This document shows positions 53,735-63,952 of a stretch of 64,000 nt of DNA, one piece after another. A program made the translations under genes and the position numbers. Origin of the DNA: Ascochyta rabiei (lineage: Eukaryota; Ascomycota; Dothideomycetes; Pleosporales; Didymellaceae); assembly GCF_004011695.2 (NCBI RefSeq), contig NC_082413.1:434001-498000 (forward strand). Reading direction: 5' to 3'. Each line of letters begins with the position of its first letter. The first letter of the stretch is position 1. Under the pieces are notes generated by a model. The model did not search any database, had not been told where the DNA came from, and worked only from the letters and a program-made list of their open reading frames with translations.

Positions 53735-54550
53735 TCAAGACGATCCCAACATCATGCACATGTGATGCGTCCGCCAGACCTCATCCTCCTCATCCACACA
53801 CACAACCTCAAACCCTTGCTTCTCCCAGAACCCGATAGCGCCCGGCAAGAAAGGGTGCGTATGCAGATACATACACTGCACGCCTTTCGCCAGCGCCTCA
53901 CGTCTCAGCGCCGCGAACAGCGACGCCGCGACGCCGTGTCGGCGATAGCGGGGCAGCACGAACAAGCGCAGGACCTCCACGGTTCTCACAGGCCGGTGGG
54001 GGCCGCACGCGTGTCGTGACGAGGTCGACGAACGTGCCGAGGAAGACGTAGAAGAAGTAGACCAAGTAGACCAAGTCGAGCTATCTAGTGGTGTCGAGGA
54101 GCCGGCACAATCTTCACCCCCTAGCGGCCAAGGCAGCTGCGCAAATCGGTAATCAAACGGCGTGTACCCTATCGCGGCCACGATGTCACTCTCATTCCTG
54201 CTTGTTGCTGGTGCTGTTGCTGGTGCTGTTGCTGGTGCTGTTGCTGGTGCTGTTGCTGGTGCTGTTGCCGGTGCTGTTGCTGGTGCTGTTGCCGGTGCTG
54301 TTGCTGGTGCTGTTGCCGGTGCTGTTGCTGCATCGTCGCGCGCTACCAGCACGCAGCTCGATGCTAGCAACCCCGGGTCATCCAGAAGCGCGTCGTGGCC
54401 TAGCGTGGGGAATAGAATGCGCCGCGAAGCGTTGATGAATTCAGAGGCTGAGGGCAGCGTCGCGGGTGTTACGGCTTCGATGCGCCATTGGGTGCGTGGG
54501 GAATCGACTGCGGCTGCTGCAGGGGTCCGGAGGGATGGTGTGTCGTGCAT
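53735..54550 (-). CDS. GNAT-family N-acetyltransferase with internal APAT repeats
   Basis: 271 residues from the first ATG at 54550; the frame is open 33 codons upstream but with no ATG. The N-terminal part includes FINASRRILFPTLGHDALLD and CVLVARDD. The acetyl-CoA-binding motif A is VEVLRLFVLPRYRRHGVAAS followed by LFAALRREA. A further beta strand reads VQCMYLHTHP, and FWEKQGFEVVC forms the last motif. A run of about ten Ala-Pro-Ala-Thr repeats is inserted between the first strand region and AAIGYTPFDYR, and a Ser/Thr-rich loop precedes motif A. The acetyl acceptor is unknown. GNAT assignment is firm. The repeat length is likely variable between strains. Confidence 0.88.
   Translation of the reverse strand: MHDTPSLRTPAAAAVDSPRTQWRIEAVTPATLPSASEFINASRRILFPTLGHDALLDDPGLLASSCVLVARDDAATAPATAPATAPATAPATAPATAPATAPATAPATAPATAPATSRNESDIVAAIGYTPFDYRFAQLPWPLGGEDCAGSSTPLDSSTWSTWSTSSTSSSARSSTSSRHACGPHRPVRTVEVLRLFVLPRYRRHGVAASLFAALRREALAKGVQCMYLHTHPFLPGAIGFWEKQGFEVVCVDEEDEVWRTHHMCMMLGSS
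54204..54331 (-). repeat. In-frame 12-bp minisatellite in the GNAT gene
   Basis: About ten and a half copies of GTTGCTGGTGCT, some with CCG for CTG, encoding Ala-Pro-Ala-Thr on the minus strand. The period is a multiple of three, so copy-number changes keep the frame. Confidence 0.95.
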
Positions 54551-55443
54551 GAGAAGGGAAGGTTGGACCGAGTGTGTGCGAGGTGCGCTAGCCGGATAAG
54601 GTGTTTGCTCTTTTATCCTCCCTTTCTTTTTTTTTTGGCTCCGGGTCAAGAGACGGGGTCTTGGGTTGAGATTTCGACTGGGAGATGAGATGGGATGTAG
54701 GCGTTGTTAGTGTGTAGAGTTGAGGTTTTGCTTTGGCTGATTGTCGATGATGGGTACAGACTCGATCCTCCTGATGACATTCGAGGATTGAGCGATGTCG
54801 GACCTGGCTGAGGTTCCCCCACCTCGGCGCGCTTGCGGGAGTATGTTGCTCAAGAACTTGTCACTTTAACTCTTACTACACATGCGTCTTTTGTGCATAT
54901 GGCTCCAGCCGGTAGATGTTTTGCTGACGGGATGTGGGTGGCCGTGGCCTCAATAGCTTGCTCGGAGCATATACACAAGCACCGCCTCCATCGTGCTAGA
55001 CTCTGCTGCGGAGAGTTTGCGATGCAGTTGCACATTGAATGAAGACTGGCCACTCGTGAGAGCTGGGAGGAGCACAATTATCTGTCGAAACCGCATGGGT
55101 CATGTCTTCGGTTGGTGCACTGAGACAACCTTGGTACTGTGTAGCGAGCTGTTCCGCTTGAGAGAAGAGGGGTTTGCATTTTTGGGTATTTCATGCAGCC
55201 CTGTCTTATAACTCTCTTGACACAGTCACGACGTACTCACACCCTCCTGGTGATACCGCCACTTGAGACCTTCACCTGAGGCCTGTGCGCAGTCTCGCGC
55301 TTTCCTTCACAAGCAGAACGGTCCCGCCTTGAGCTCTTCCAATAAGTAAAAGCAGATTCCATTGGCTCTCCAACTCGCCAAAACAACCCAACTATTGTAC
55401 TGTCCAGCAGACGCGAATCTTCATTACCCTTCGGACTTCTGCC
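54551..55443. other. Divergent promoter region
   Basis: About 890 bp between the GNAT and RING genes, transcribed away from each other. A T-run lies near 54628. No gene seen. Confidence 0.5.
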
Positions 55444-56028
55444 ATGACAATATTCGCAGACAAAGCCGCCTTGATGGCGCTAGGGCTAGAAGCAGTCAGA
55501 CCTTCAAGCGCACTCGTATACCAAGACTGCTACATCTGCAAGAACCCACTTCAAGTCAACCTCCGCACTGCCGGACCTTCATACGACGCGTACCACCCAG
55601 CAGTGCGTGTTGTAGCCTGCGGCCACATGCATGGTCAAGCTTGTCTCGAAGCATGGCTCGACACCGGTAGCTCGTGCCCGACCTGCAGGAAAAAGCTCTT
55701 CGACACGCCCGGCTACTCGGTCAGCCAAGCCGACATCAAAAGCGTCGTGCGCAAACTAGGCCGTCTAGTCAGCATAGAACGCGTCAGGTCGTCTATTGCC
55801 CGTGTGATGAGCAAGCAAGAACTTGAGCGGGCTCAGCTCCGACGCACCCGCGAGAGGGAGCAGCTACAGAAGGCCAAGGAAAAGAAAGCTAGGTCTTACC
55901 AGGACGACCTGATGGATGACGACGAGTGGCTGGATAGCGGCGAGGAGGATTTCGACAACGGAGAAGACGGTGATAGCGACTCTGTGTTGGAGGAAGACGA
56001 CAAGGAATCGCAGTCGCCAACTGCTTGA
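55444..56028 (+). CDS. RING-finger protein (probable E3 ubiquitin ligase)
   Basis: 194 residues from an ATG, single exon. A RING-type zinc finger spans about 29-80: QDCYICKNPLQ, then after a 30-residue insert VVACGHMHGQACLEAWL, then SCPTCRKKLF. This gives paired Cys/His ligands in the usual order, with a CGHMHGQAC centre as in RING-H2-like fingers. A basic helix (LERAQLRRTREREQLQKAKE) and a strongly acidic tail (MDDDEWLDSGEEDFDNGED) follow. RING proteins recruit E2 enzymes for ubiquitin transfer; substrate unknown. Confidence 0.85.
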   Translation: MTIFADKAALMALGLEAVRPSSALVYQDCYICKNPLQVNLRTAGPSYDAYHPAVRVVACGHMHGQACLEAWLDTGSSCPTCRKKLFDTPGYSVSQADIKSVVRKLGRLVSIERVRSSIARVMSKQELERAQLRRTREREQLQKAKEKKARSYQDDLMDDDEWLDSGEEDFDNGEDGDSDSVLEEDDKESQSPTA

Positions 56029-56645
56029 AAAGGGGCGCCGTTTCAGAAAAATAACGAAGATTGACTATGGACAGAGGATGATATACCCACAGTGCGACTT
56101 GTGCGTTTTTCTAACAGAATGGAGGAATGTAAGTGTGGTAGGAACAATCAATGAATATCACGTCTTGCTAAACCCTGTGTACTGTTTTGATGCCTGTCAA
56201 CAAGACATGATATCGTTCACAACATCGTACTGCAAAGTCAACAGCACTTCGCATCTTGATGTGAGCTCTTACGACAAACAACGAACTTGATAGACTGCGG
56301 GGAAGAAACGCCGCAATGCAGCAATACGACCAAGACACGATTGCCTTGTGAGCAATGAGCGGAGATTTTCCGTGGTTTCAAGGAAGAGAGCAGTACCCAG
56401 CTTGACGTAATGAGAGCTCGGAAGCATACACCTCGTCGCGTCAGCGAAAAAAAATGAACCCCAAGTGCATAAAGGCAAGCATTGTGGTTCGAAAGAAAGT
56501 GTGGCGCCCAATGTACGTAAGCAACGTGGGTCGTGCCCAGCGCACAGGCCTTCACCACCACAGCAAACTTTGCGGCCCAAAAAAATTTGAACTCCACAAC
56601 CACGATAGCTACGGAAACTCTGAACAGACAAAAAGAATGATGTTA
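56029..56645. other. Intergenic, no gene seen
   Basis: About 620 bp between the RING gene and the tRNA. Short open frames only. Confidence 0.5.
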
Positions 56646-56718
56646 AGCCCGACGTGGGGCTCGAACCCACAACCTTGAGATTAAGAGTCTCACGCGCTAC
56701 CGATTGTGCCAGCCGGGC
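56646..56718 (-). tRNA. tRNA-Lys(CUU): tRNA-Lys(CUU)
   Basis: On the minus strand a 73-nt cloverleaf fits. The acceptor stem GCCCGGC pairs with GTCGGGC (one G-U pair). A D-arm follows (GCACAATCGGTAGCGC), then the anticodon stem TGAGA/TCTCA around CTCTTAA with anticodon CTT. The T-arm is GTGGGTTCGAGCCCCAC. No intron is present. The discriminator base would be U, which should be checked. No conserved gene lies within 180 bp on either side. Confidence 0.93.
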
Positions 56719-56901
56719 TGCTGTTGATGAGAGGCAGACAGCGAGGTGGATATATGTACTTGGTAACTTTTTCAGAGGGAAGCTGCACTCGTCGTGATTT
56801 AGGCTCTCATGTGTTTGGTTCGCGAAGGCTCCACTAATCTCTTTGTTGCCTCGGCCTTGCGAAGATTCCACGTAACGTCCTGCTGTCTCGTGCCAACCTC
56901 T

Positions 56902-57952
56902 TCATTGCCGTTGCGTCTCAGCACAAATGAGCAGAGGATAGACGGCCCCGGCTGCGACAGGCACCTGCTTCCAGCCCGTTGCCGCAAATAGCGACATGAT
57001 CGTACCAGAATGTGCGGCTAGTACAACGTAGTCGCCATAATCGCCGTTGAACACATCGTCTAGCAGCTCTGTGCTCCTGGTCATATGCTCCTTGAGGGTC
57101 TCTCTGCGATCAGGACTCCACAGAACGTCCTCTTCCTGGAAACCAACTTCGATATCGAACAAAGGGTAGTTCTCGGCTATCCAGGATCCCGTGCTTCTCT
57201 GGTCGCACGTGTGGACACCAAGCCTTTCGCGCAATTTCTCTTTGATGATTGGCCTCTGGCTTGCGGCTTCTGGTGGGAAAGCAAGCTGCACGGTGCGCAG
57301 ACAACGTCGCAGAGGACTGGACAGTACAGCTGTTATGGCGTCTCCATCCAGGCATTGACTAGCTTTCGTGATATCACGTGCCTGTTGTTCCCCGTTGGCT
57401 GTCAGCTCTGCATCAGCCCAGACGACTTTGCCATCACCAGGCACCTTGGCCCAGTAACGCTGCAAGAGTTAGTGGACGATTGCTGATACTGTAGAGGGCA
57501 TGAGCCTCAGGTGCAGCAGAGCTTCCCCAATATGGAGCAACAGAACTCACATCCCACTCGGCACGCCCAAACTCCTTCTCTTTGACGTTGTGAAGTCCTT
57601 CGCCATGGCGGATCAGGTACAGAAGCTTATAGTGTTTGTCCTCGTCAATCGCATTCAGGCGTTGAATGTATTGCCGAAACCGTGCCCACTGCGTTAATCC
57701 ATGCCCAGAATGTGCACTGCTCGATACATGATCCGTTGGGTACGACCTGTTGAGAAGCCCTAGGCTGACCCGTGTAGTCGCTCTGAAGTCCCAGCTTTCG
57801 GGATCGTCGTCGTGCGAGAAGAACCCGCGCTGTGCTGTGTAGTCGCGTTTTGGTGTCATCTTTGACGTGAACGGGTATAGCGCACTATAGACGATCACGC
57901 TGATGGTCGTCAACAGGACGAGAAGACCGCTATATCTCGAATCTATCAGCAT
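56902..57952 (-). CDS. Membrane-anchored histidine phosphatase (phosphoglycerate mutase-like)
   Basis: Two exons read on the minus strand: 57952-57551 and 57459-56902, with a 91-bp phase-0 intron (GTGAGT...CTTGCAG). The product is 319 residues. An N-terminal transmembrane anchor (about 8-28, SGLLVLLTTISVIVYSALYP) precedes the histidine phosphatase domain. The catalytic RHG is at 115-117 (LLYLIRHGEGLHN). After the splice come LTANGEQQARDI and SSPLRRCLRTVQLAF, and the second catalytic His lies in VVLAAHSGTIMSLF. This matches the fungal Pmu1-like branch of the superfamily rather than glycolytic phosphoglycerate mutase. Substrate unknown; the anchor suggests a secretory-pathway or organelle membrane location. 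Confidence 0.92.
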
Positions 57953-58488
57953 AGTGTGAGGTGGTCATGTCAATGCCTGCAGAGGGCCCTGGGAAGCTTG
58001 GCCAGCCAGTTGCGCGCTGGGGCTGGCACTTGCGCTTACACAGTCCGGTAGGTAGCGCACCGCCCCATTTCTGCAACAACAACAATCTCTCCGCTGCTCA
58101 TTGTCAACTGCATTAACATACCTTAATGTTGCGCATTTTAATTCGCAGTAGATAATTTCTGATTCTTGGAGGGGTTTACACCATACTGATCCTGCTCGAT
58201 CAGTCATAGCGATGTCGCAAGGCTGTGTCGACCAGCTGGCCAGCCGCACCCCCTGATGATTGCCAGCAAGCTTTCCGACGGAAGAATTACTATGGGAGCA
58301 AAAGGTCCGGTATTCATTGGATGTCGAAATTACAAAGCCGGGCTTATTCAAGCTCATGGTTCAAGACGGGTTCTGCCACCGTGCACGCCCCGGCATCATG
58401 GTCCAGGCAGGGACTTGCTAGATGTTTCGAAACAAGAGCCCCTGTACAGGACCTTGCTGAAACATATTCAAATCTATGCATTTGATTA
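57953..58488. other. Intergenic left of the transposon
   Basis: About 535 bp between the phosphatase start and the transposon. No gene supported. Confidence 0.5.
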
Positions 58489-60340
58489 ACGTGTTTTATA
58501 AGCGAGCGCCGCGTACAAGCGAGCGCCGCACCCCACCAAGTTTGCGCACCTCTCCTATCTCAACGTACAATGGCTTAACGCAGCGCTACTATATTAGCTT
58601 CAAATAAAGCAGATATCTAGCTTGCTATCTTATCTATTAATTCCTATTAAATACAGAGTAATTGTAATGCTGCTGTTGTCTATAACGTGTCTGAACAAAC
58701 AATCCGCCGCTAACGCGCTAGCAAGCCTGCCTAACGCAATTACTAACCTAACTTAAAGAAGTTAACCTAGATAGAAGAGGAGGTAATAGTCTAGTATATA
58801 CTTAACTTAGACTAACGTAGATTTAGGCCTACGTACGCAGCTGTACGTAATATAGCTAATAAGCTACTAGCTGCGCGTAGTGCAGGTCAGGTTAGCGTCT
58901 ACTAGCCACGCAACTTTATTAAGCGTACTAAGAGTCTTATAACGCGTTTTAACTGAGCGTATAATAGGCAGAGAGCCCTCTATAAAGATCTAGTCTTAAT
59001 TAGCTACTAGTTTAAGCTTGTAGAGCAGACAAAGGCCAGGTACAGCATCTGCAATAATAACATCTACAACTTTAACAAGGCTGGCTTTATAATAGGCAAG
59101 ATTACAACTTAGCTTATTATAACAGGGTTAGAGAGGAGAGGCAGGCCAAAAGCTGTTCAGCCTGGCAATTGCAAGTGGGTGACAGTTATCGCTGCAATTA
59201 ACGCTGCTGGCTAAACAATCCCACCCTTCCTTATCTTTGCTGGCTAATACTACTTATCTGCCTGGTACGAGGAGGCAGAGATCCCACGCAACTAGGCAAT
59301 CGCAGTCAGCAACAACGGCTAGACAACTAACAAGCTTAGAGTTAAGTAGCTGAAGCACTTTATTAAGCATACAGAGGCTTAGGTAGTAGGCGCATATTGC
59401 CTGCTTATCCTTAACAGCCACAAGAGCCACTACTCTCTTAAATTTAAGCAGCTCTGTAAGAAGAACAACATCTACACGCTCTGTATGCTGCCTTACTTAT
59501 TACACCTACTATAGCCTCTTAACATTAGCTGCTTCTTGCCGTTAAAGCGCGCGTACAGTTGTAAGATTAAGAGCCTAATCTACTACTACATTAACCATAT
59601 TACTAAGCTTAAGTTTCTACCAGCGTTTAAGGCAGCCTTTAATTAATTATTTATATTAGCTAATATCTGCTTAGCTTTTTAAGGCGCAGGCCTTGTTCCT
59701 CTCTAGCTAGATGCTGTTCTATTAAAGCTAGACGTACAGCTCTGTACACCTTCTTCTACTACTCTTACAGAGACCCTCTAGGAGGCTTGTACGCCAAGCA
59801 ACGTACATAAGCTTAATACTTAATTAATATTAATATATAATTATGTACGTTAGCATAAGAGCTTATTACCTGCCTTAATTATTAAAGCAATTAATTAGCT
59901 TAAAAAGGGCGCTAAGGTAATAATGCTCTCTGCTGAGCTAATAAGCAATTAGATTGCCAGCCTTAAGAAGGCTAATAAGGCAGTATTAGAGCGGAAACAA
60001 CGCAAGAAAAAGCGTATACAGAAGCAAGGAGTCTTAACAAAGGGAGCTAGCAAGGATATACTTGCTTAACGTAAGGCTAATTAGTAGGTTGCTCGTGAAG
60101 AGCGTTAAGGAGGCAAGCAATTAGGCCTTAGCTGCCAGGCTCTTGCGCGCTGTATAAGGTGCAGAGAGACTGGTTATAACTTACGCACGTGTAAGAAAGA
60201 TACTTTAGATACTGCTTAATCTACTCTATAATTGTCTAACTGTTATGTTATTACATTGTTGAGATACACGCTTACAGATATGTGCAAACCTGGTAGGGTG
60301 CGGCGCTCGCTTGTACGCGGCGCTCGCTTATAAAACACGT
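58489..60340 (+). mobile_element. Fot1/pogo (Tc1/mariner) DNA transposon, full length, RIP-mutated
   Basis: An 1852-bp element flanked by TA target duplications (58487-58488 and 60341-60342). Terminal inverted repeats of 60 bp lie at 58489-58548 and 60281-60340. They differ at three positions, all transitions. Each begins ACGTGTTTTATAAGCGAGCG and contains AAGCGAGCGCCGC twice. The interior is AT-rich and encodes a stop-filled pogo-type transposase on the plus strand. Size, TA target and transposase type fit the Fot1/pogo group common in Pleosporales. The element is 150 bp upstream of the secreted-protein gene at 60493. Confidence 0.95.
58570..60219 (+). pseudogene. Fot1/pogo transposase (DDE_1), inactivated by RIP
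   Basis: One uninterrupted frame of 550 codons runs from ATG to TAA with no indel, only in-frame stops. The transposase core is readable: YNFNKAGFIIG, ERRGRPKAVQPGN, KWVTVIAAINAAG, then [15 protein letters not shown] and a PLNISCF block, and at the end a zinc-knuckle remnant CIRCRETGYNLRTC. At all three positions where this family has its catalytic Asp (NFDE, LDGH, PLDVG) the codon is AAC, Asn, at 59074, 59413 and 59521. The knuckle His is also Tyr. All are single G-to-A or C-to-T changes. The copy cannot encode an active enzyme. Confidence 0.93.
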
Positions 60341-60492
60341 TACCTCGTAGAGCCTTGTGATTGCTTAAGATAAAAAGTCACAACTGAGGGCCTTATCACC
60401 ACACACCAGAGCCACTTCTACAGACGGACACTTGTCACTTCTTACAATCAATCACACTCGTTTAACCTCACTCGTTTAACCTAAAAGTCATT

Positions 60493-61337
60493 ATGAAGGC
60501 ATCTTGGGCAGCCATTGGCGCTTTGTTGTCTTTCGTTCACCAAAGTTCTGCCAATCTTGATTTCATCACTCTTCCTGCGCCAGGTAACTCGTGGATCCAG
60601 GAAGCTGTCGCTACACTTGTCCTTGGCGACGTTCCCAGCAACAACCAGGGTGATGTTGCCTTGTGGAGTGCGATCATGATGGACAAGCAGGATTTTCTTC
60701 AGGGAGTCACTCAAAACTCCGCCAACAGGTACTAAGCACCCTACCCGAAACAGCCTTCTGACGCGAGTCGTTAATATTCTTTACAGCCCGTGGTGTCAGA
60801 ACCTGGGACAGAATTGGTGTAACTTCGCCTATACTCTGGTAGGCTCGTCAACAGTCACCAACGGTACGCCAGTGAAGGCAAAACGCGGAGATCGCGTCAG
60901 AACTCATTGTACGTCTCTCCAACTCTACCAGTGGAATAGCCAAGACTGACATACGCATCAGACAAGCTCAACTCGCAAACCCAGCTGTGGGACCAGGACC
61001 TTTACGTCAACGACAAGCTGGCTTCCCACGTCTCGACCAGCAAGGGCCAGCACGGAAGGATCTTCTACGTCTCGATCGAGTGCGCATCTGGGTCTTGCCC
61101 CATGACTCCGGCTCATAGTACGTTCAGAAGTCATGCAATGTAGCTCAACTTGACACTGAAACTAATCGATATCCAGGCTGGGAGAACATCTCCGTTACCT
61201 TGAACAAAGCGGACCAGTCGTTCAAGCACGCCGGCGCATGGGCGCACGGTGCTACAGGTGGAGCAATGTCGACGACAGATGGTGGAAAGACATGGAACTT
61301 CTCCAAGTTGAACATCCCAGCCATAGTTGCTGCATAA
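60493..61337 (+). CDS. Small secreted protein, 224 residues
   Basis: Four exons: 60493-60728, 60787-60908, 60962-61117 and 61177-61337. Introns of 58, 53 and 59 bp have GTACTA, GTACGT and GTACGT donors. Each junction keeps the frame (phases 2, 1, 1). A signal peptide (about 1-20, MKASWAAIGALLSFVHQSSA) precedes a beta-rich, Trp/Asn-rich mature part: GDVALWSAIMMDKQDFLQGV, NLGQNWCNFAYTLVGSSTVT, QLWDQDLYVN, TSKGQHGRIFYVSIECAS, then AHSWENISVTLNKADQSF and the closing WAHGATGGAMSTTDGGKTWN. Four Cys are visible in the mature part and could pair. I recall similar uncharacterised secreted proteins in other ascomycetes but cannot name the fold. A role outside the cell, possibly effector-like, is inference. 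Confidence 0.85.
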
Positions 61338-62004
61338 ATCATTTCGTGAACTGTTCTTCTTGTACTTCGACATTCACAATGTATTCTGGACACCATCCGT
61401 GGCATCTATTCTACAACTCCCGAATCAAGATTTCTGAACATCCTGTCGTATCCCATAACATATTTATGAAATTGTTAGGCAGTTTAAGGTGGCCTTCAAA
61501 ACGGTGTGGGTGGCTTCTCCATGGTAATCATTCAATGCAGAACTAGCGCTGAGGCCAACCTGCAATAGGCTAGTTGCACCCACTATGCACGTTATTGACT
61601 ACCGTTGTTGTCACCAATCGGAGTCCTTGTCCGTGGCTGACGAGTCACATATTTGATTTGTATTGACTGGATTCTGTTACCTATCTTTAGATCTCTTGCG
61701 CAAACGCCAGCACTCGTTCTCCAGTTCCTCACCGGATTGCACGTGGTCAACCACCGTCGATTCGGAGAATGTTCAGCTAACACCTTCCTGACATATAACT
61801 AATCTGACCTTTAGCGTCAACCCTTGGAAGCATCAGGCTTGGGAGGCTTACTAGGCATAACGTTAACTCGAACAGGCCAGCTGCACATCTCGGCCCTGGG
61901 AGGTTCGCTCAGGAGGCCTCCACAGCCAAGTTGTAGCTAGAGCTACGACTGTCCTGCGAAGCTATGCGGGTGTCTGGACAGACTGAAAAGCTCTAGAATT
62001 CACG
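61338..62004. other. Intergenic, no gene seen
   Basis: About 670 bp between the secreted-protein gene and the HET gene. Short open frames only. Confidence 0.5.
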
Positions 62005-63885
62005 ATGAACACAGAAAGACCTACCTCCAGAAGCCCCCTTTACGGGCTTCCTGGACTGCAAGACGGACAGATCAGGCTGTTGCGCGTCCAAACCGAGAAC
62101 GGGACCAGAGTGATCAATTGCACCGTCAGCATCCATAGCCTGGGTGAAAAGGGGCGCACTTCACAGTTTTCAGCGTTGTCCTACACGTGGGGCCCATCCC
62201 ATCGAGGGTGTTGCAGCCTGTTAAGACCAACGTTAGACATGACGATTCTGTGTAACGGTGAACGAGTAGAGGTCACAGAGAATCTCTACGACTTTCTCTG
62301 CTACTGGGCTTCAAACCAGGAGGGTTCCTCTTACATTTGGATCGATGCCCTCTGTATCGACCAACATAACATCTCTGAGCAAAGTCACCAGGTCAATATC
62401 ATGGGTCAAATCTATTCTGCTGCAGATCGGGTCCTTGTCTGGCTAGGCCCTGAAGACGACTCGGTATATCTTGCGTTCGATATCGTGGAGAGATTAAACT
62501 CGCTTGAACCTCAAGCAAGGTCGGCACTCAATCCCCACGAAGTCACCACTGACCACCTGAATCTTCTACTGGACCTTACGAGATGGAAGGCTTTGTCACA
62601 TCTCTTTTCTCGAACCTGGTTCAGTCGGGCATGGATCATACAGGAAGCGGTCTTTGCCAGGAGCTGTACGGTTATCTGTGGATCGCACACTACTTCTTGG
62701 GATACTCTTGCCAACATCTCGAGATTCCTTGCCACCAGCAGTTGGACAACCTTTCTCCGAAATCCAGCTGTGTTCGAAGACAACGCAGATCAGTGGTACA
62801 ATACTCCAGCCCGACTTGCAGCTCAACACAAAACATGGAAGGGTTCCCATAAAGATGGTCTCCTGTACGCGCTCATTCGCGCTCGCCCGTCTGCTTGCCA
62901 GGACCCGCGAGACAAGGTGTACTCACAGCTTCACTTGGGCCAAGCCGATATTTTTCCAGACTACAATCTCTCTGAATCCGAGGTGTATATCAATACAGCA
63001 ATGTACATACTGGAGCGATCTGGAAGCATGCTTTTGCTCACATGTGTGGAAGGGGAGGCCTTTCAGACCCCGGCTTTCTGCCTGCCATCCTGGGTGCCAG
63101 ACTGGAGCGTTCAAAAATTTGTAGGCCTGCGCATGACCGGGTACAGACACTTCCATGCGGCGATACGTCGATCACCAACTTACTCTGTCTCGCGTGACAA
63201 ACGAGTATTGGACGTGGAAGCTGTGAAGTTGGACGATATCGTGGAGACAAGTGACAAGAAGGAGAATCTGCGTGCCAACTTGCACTCTCCCACGTTCTGG
63301 CACTTGATTTCGAGACTTCCTTCGACATATGCGACTACACATGGCATTCAAAGTCGTGAGGAAGTTGTATGGCGCACTCTAACGACAAACAGAGGCAGCG
63401 TACTAGCAGATTGCAGAGCGCAATATCCAGCACCAGATGGTCTCAAGTACTCATTCCGCGACTGGATACTCTGGCGATACGCTACGTCTCTCGAGGAGCC
63501 TGCCACGTTTCCCATACCCTCTACCGAGCACAACATCCTACCCACCCAAGACGAACTTGAGGATACATGCAAAAGAGCTGCAAATGACCCTGCTTATCTT
63601 ACTGCTCTAGCACATCGAGCCTCGCTTTTTGACCTCCACTACTCGCACGCTATGCTTCAGCGACCCTACCGAACTAAGAAGGGTCATTTCGGCATCGGAA
63701 CCCAGTGCTTGCGCGAAGGCGACTCCGTCTGGCTTGTGTCTGGCTGTCGTGTACCCGTCATTTTTCGTCCCATCGAAGGCAGTATGCGCCACAGGCTTGT
63801 CGGCGGCTCTTATTTGCATGGCTTCATGGATAGAGAGGCGCTGAACCAAGAAGATGTAAACTTCGAGATGGTGAGCCTAGAGTAA
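62005..63885 (+). CDS. HET-domain protein (heterokaryon incompatibility type)
   Basis: Single exon of 626 residues from an ATG. The HET domain occupies about 50-200 with its three blocks: FSALSYTWGP, YIWIDALCIDQHNISEQSHQ and DRVLVWLGPE. An AWIIQEAVFA segment follows that aligns with the usual end of the domain. The C-terminal part resembles the common extension of these proteins (RDKVYSQLHL, DYNLSESEVY, FCLPSWVPDW). HET proteins trigger cell death on fusion with incompatible strains, often downstream of NLR-like sensors. Domain membership is firm; whether this one acts in incompatibility is unknown. Confidence 0.93.
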   Translation: MNTERPTSRSPLYGLPGLQDGQIRLLRVQTENGTRVINCTVSIHSLGEKGRTSQFSALSYTWGPSHRGCCSLLRPTLDMTILCNGERVEVTENLYDFLCYWASNQEGSSYIWIDALCIDQHNISEQSHQVNIMGQIYSAADRVLVWLGPEDDSVYLAFDIVERLNSLEPQARSALNPHEVTTDHLNLLLDLTRWKALSHLFSRTWFSRAWIIQEAVFARSCTVICGSHTTSWDTLANISRFLATSSWTTFLRNPAVFEDNADQWYNTPARLAAQHKTWKGSHKDGLLYALIRARPSACQDPRDKVYSQLHLGQADIFPDYNLSESEVYINTAMYILERSGSMLLLTCVEGEAFQTPAFCLPSWVPDWSVQKFVGLRMTGYRHFHAAIRRSPTYSVSRDKRVLDVEAVKLDDIVETSDKKENLRANLHSPTFWHLISRLPSTYATTHGIQSREEVVWRTLTTNRGSVLADCRAQYPAPDGLKYSFRDWILWRYATSLEEPATFPIPSTEHNILPTQDELEDTCKRAANDPAYLTALAHRASLFDLHYSHAMLQRPYRTKKGHFGIGTQCLREGDSVWLVSGCRVPVIFRPIEGSMRHRLVGGSYLHGFMDREALNQEDVNFEMVSLE

Positions 63886-63952
63886 GCACAGACTGGACGA
63901 GGAACGTGCAGGTCCACTCGGTGCAAGCGCTTGACGAAGCAACGCCTTGTGC

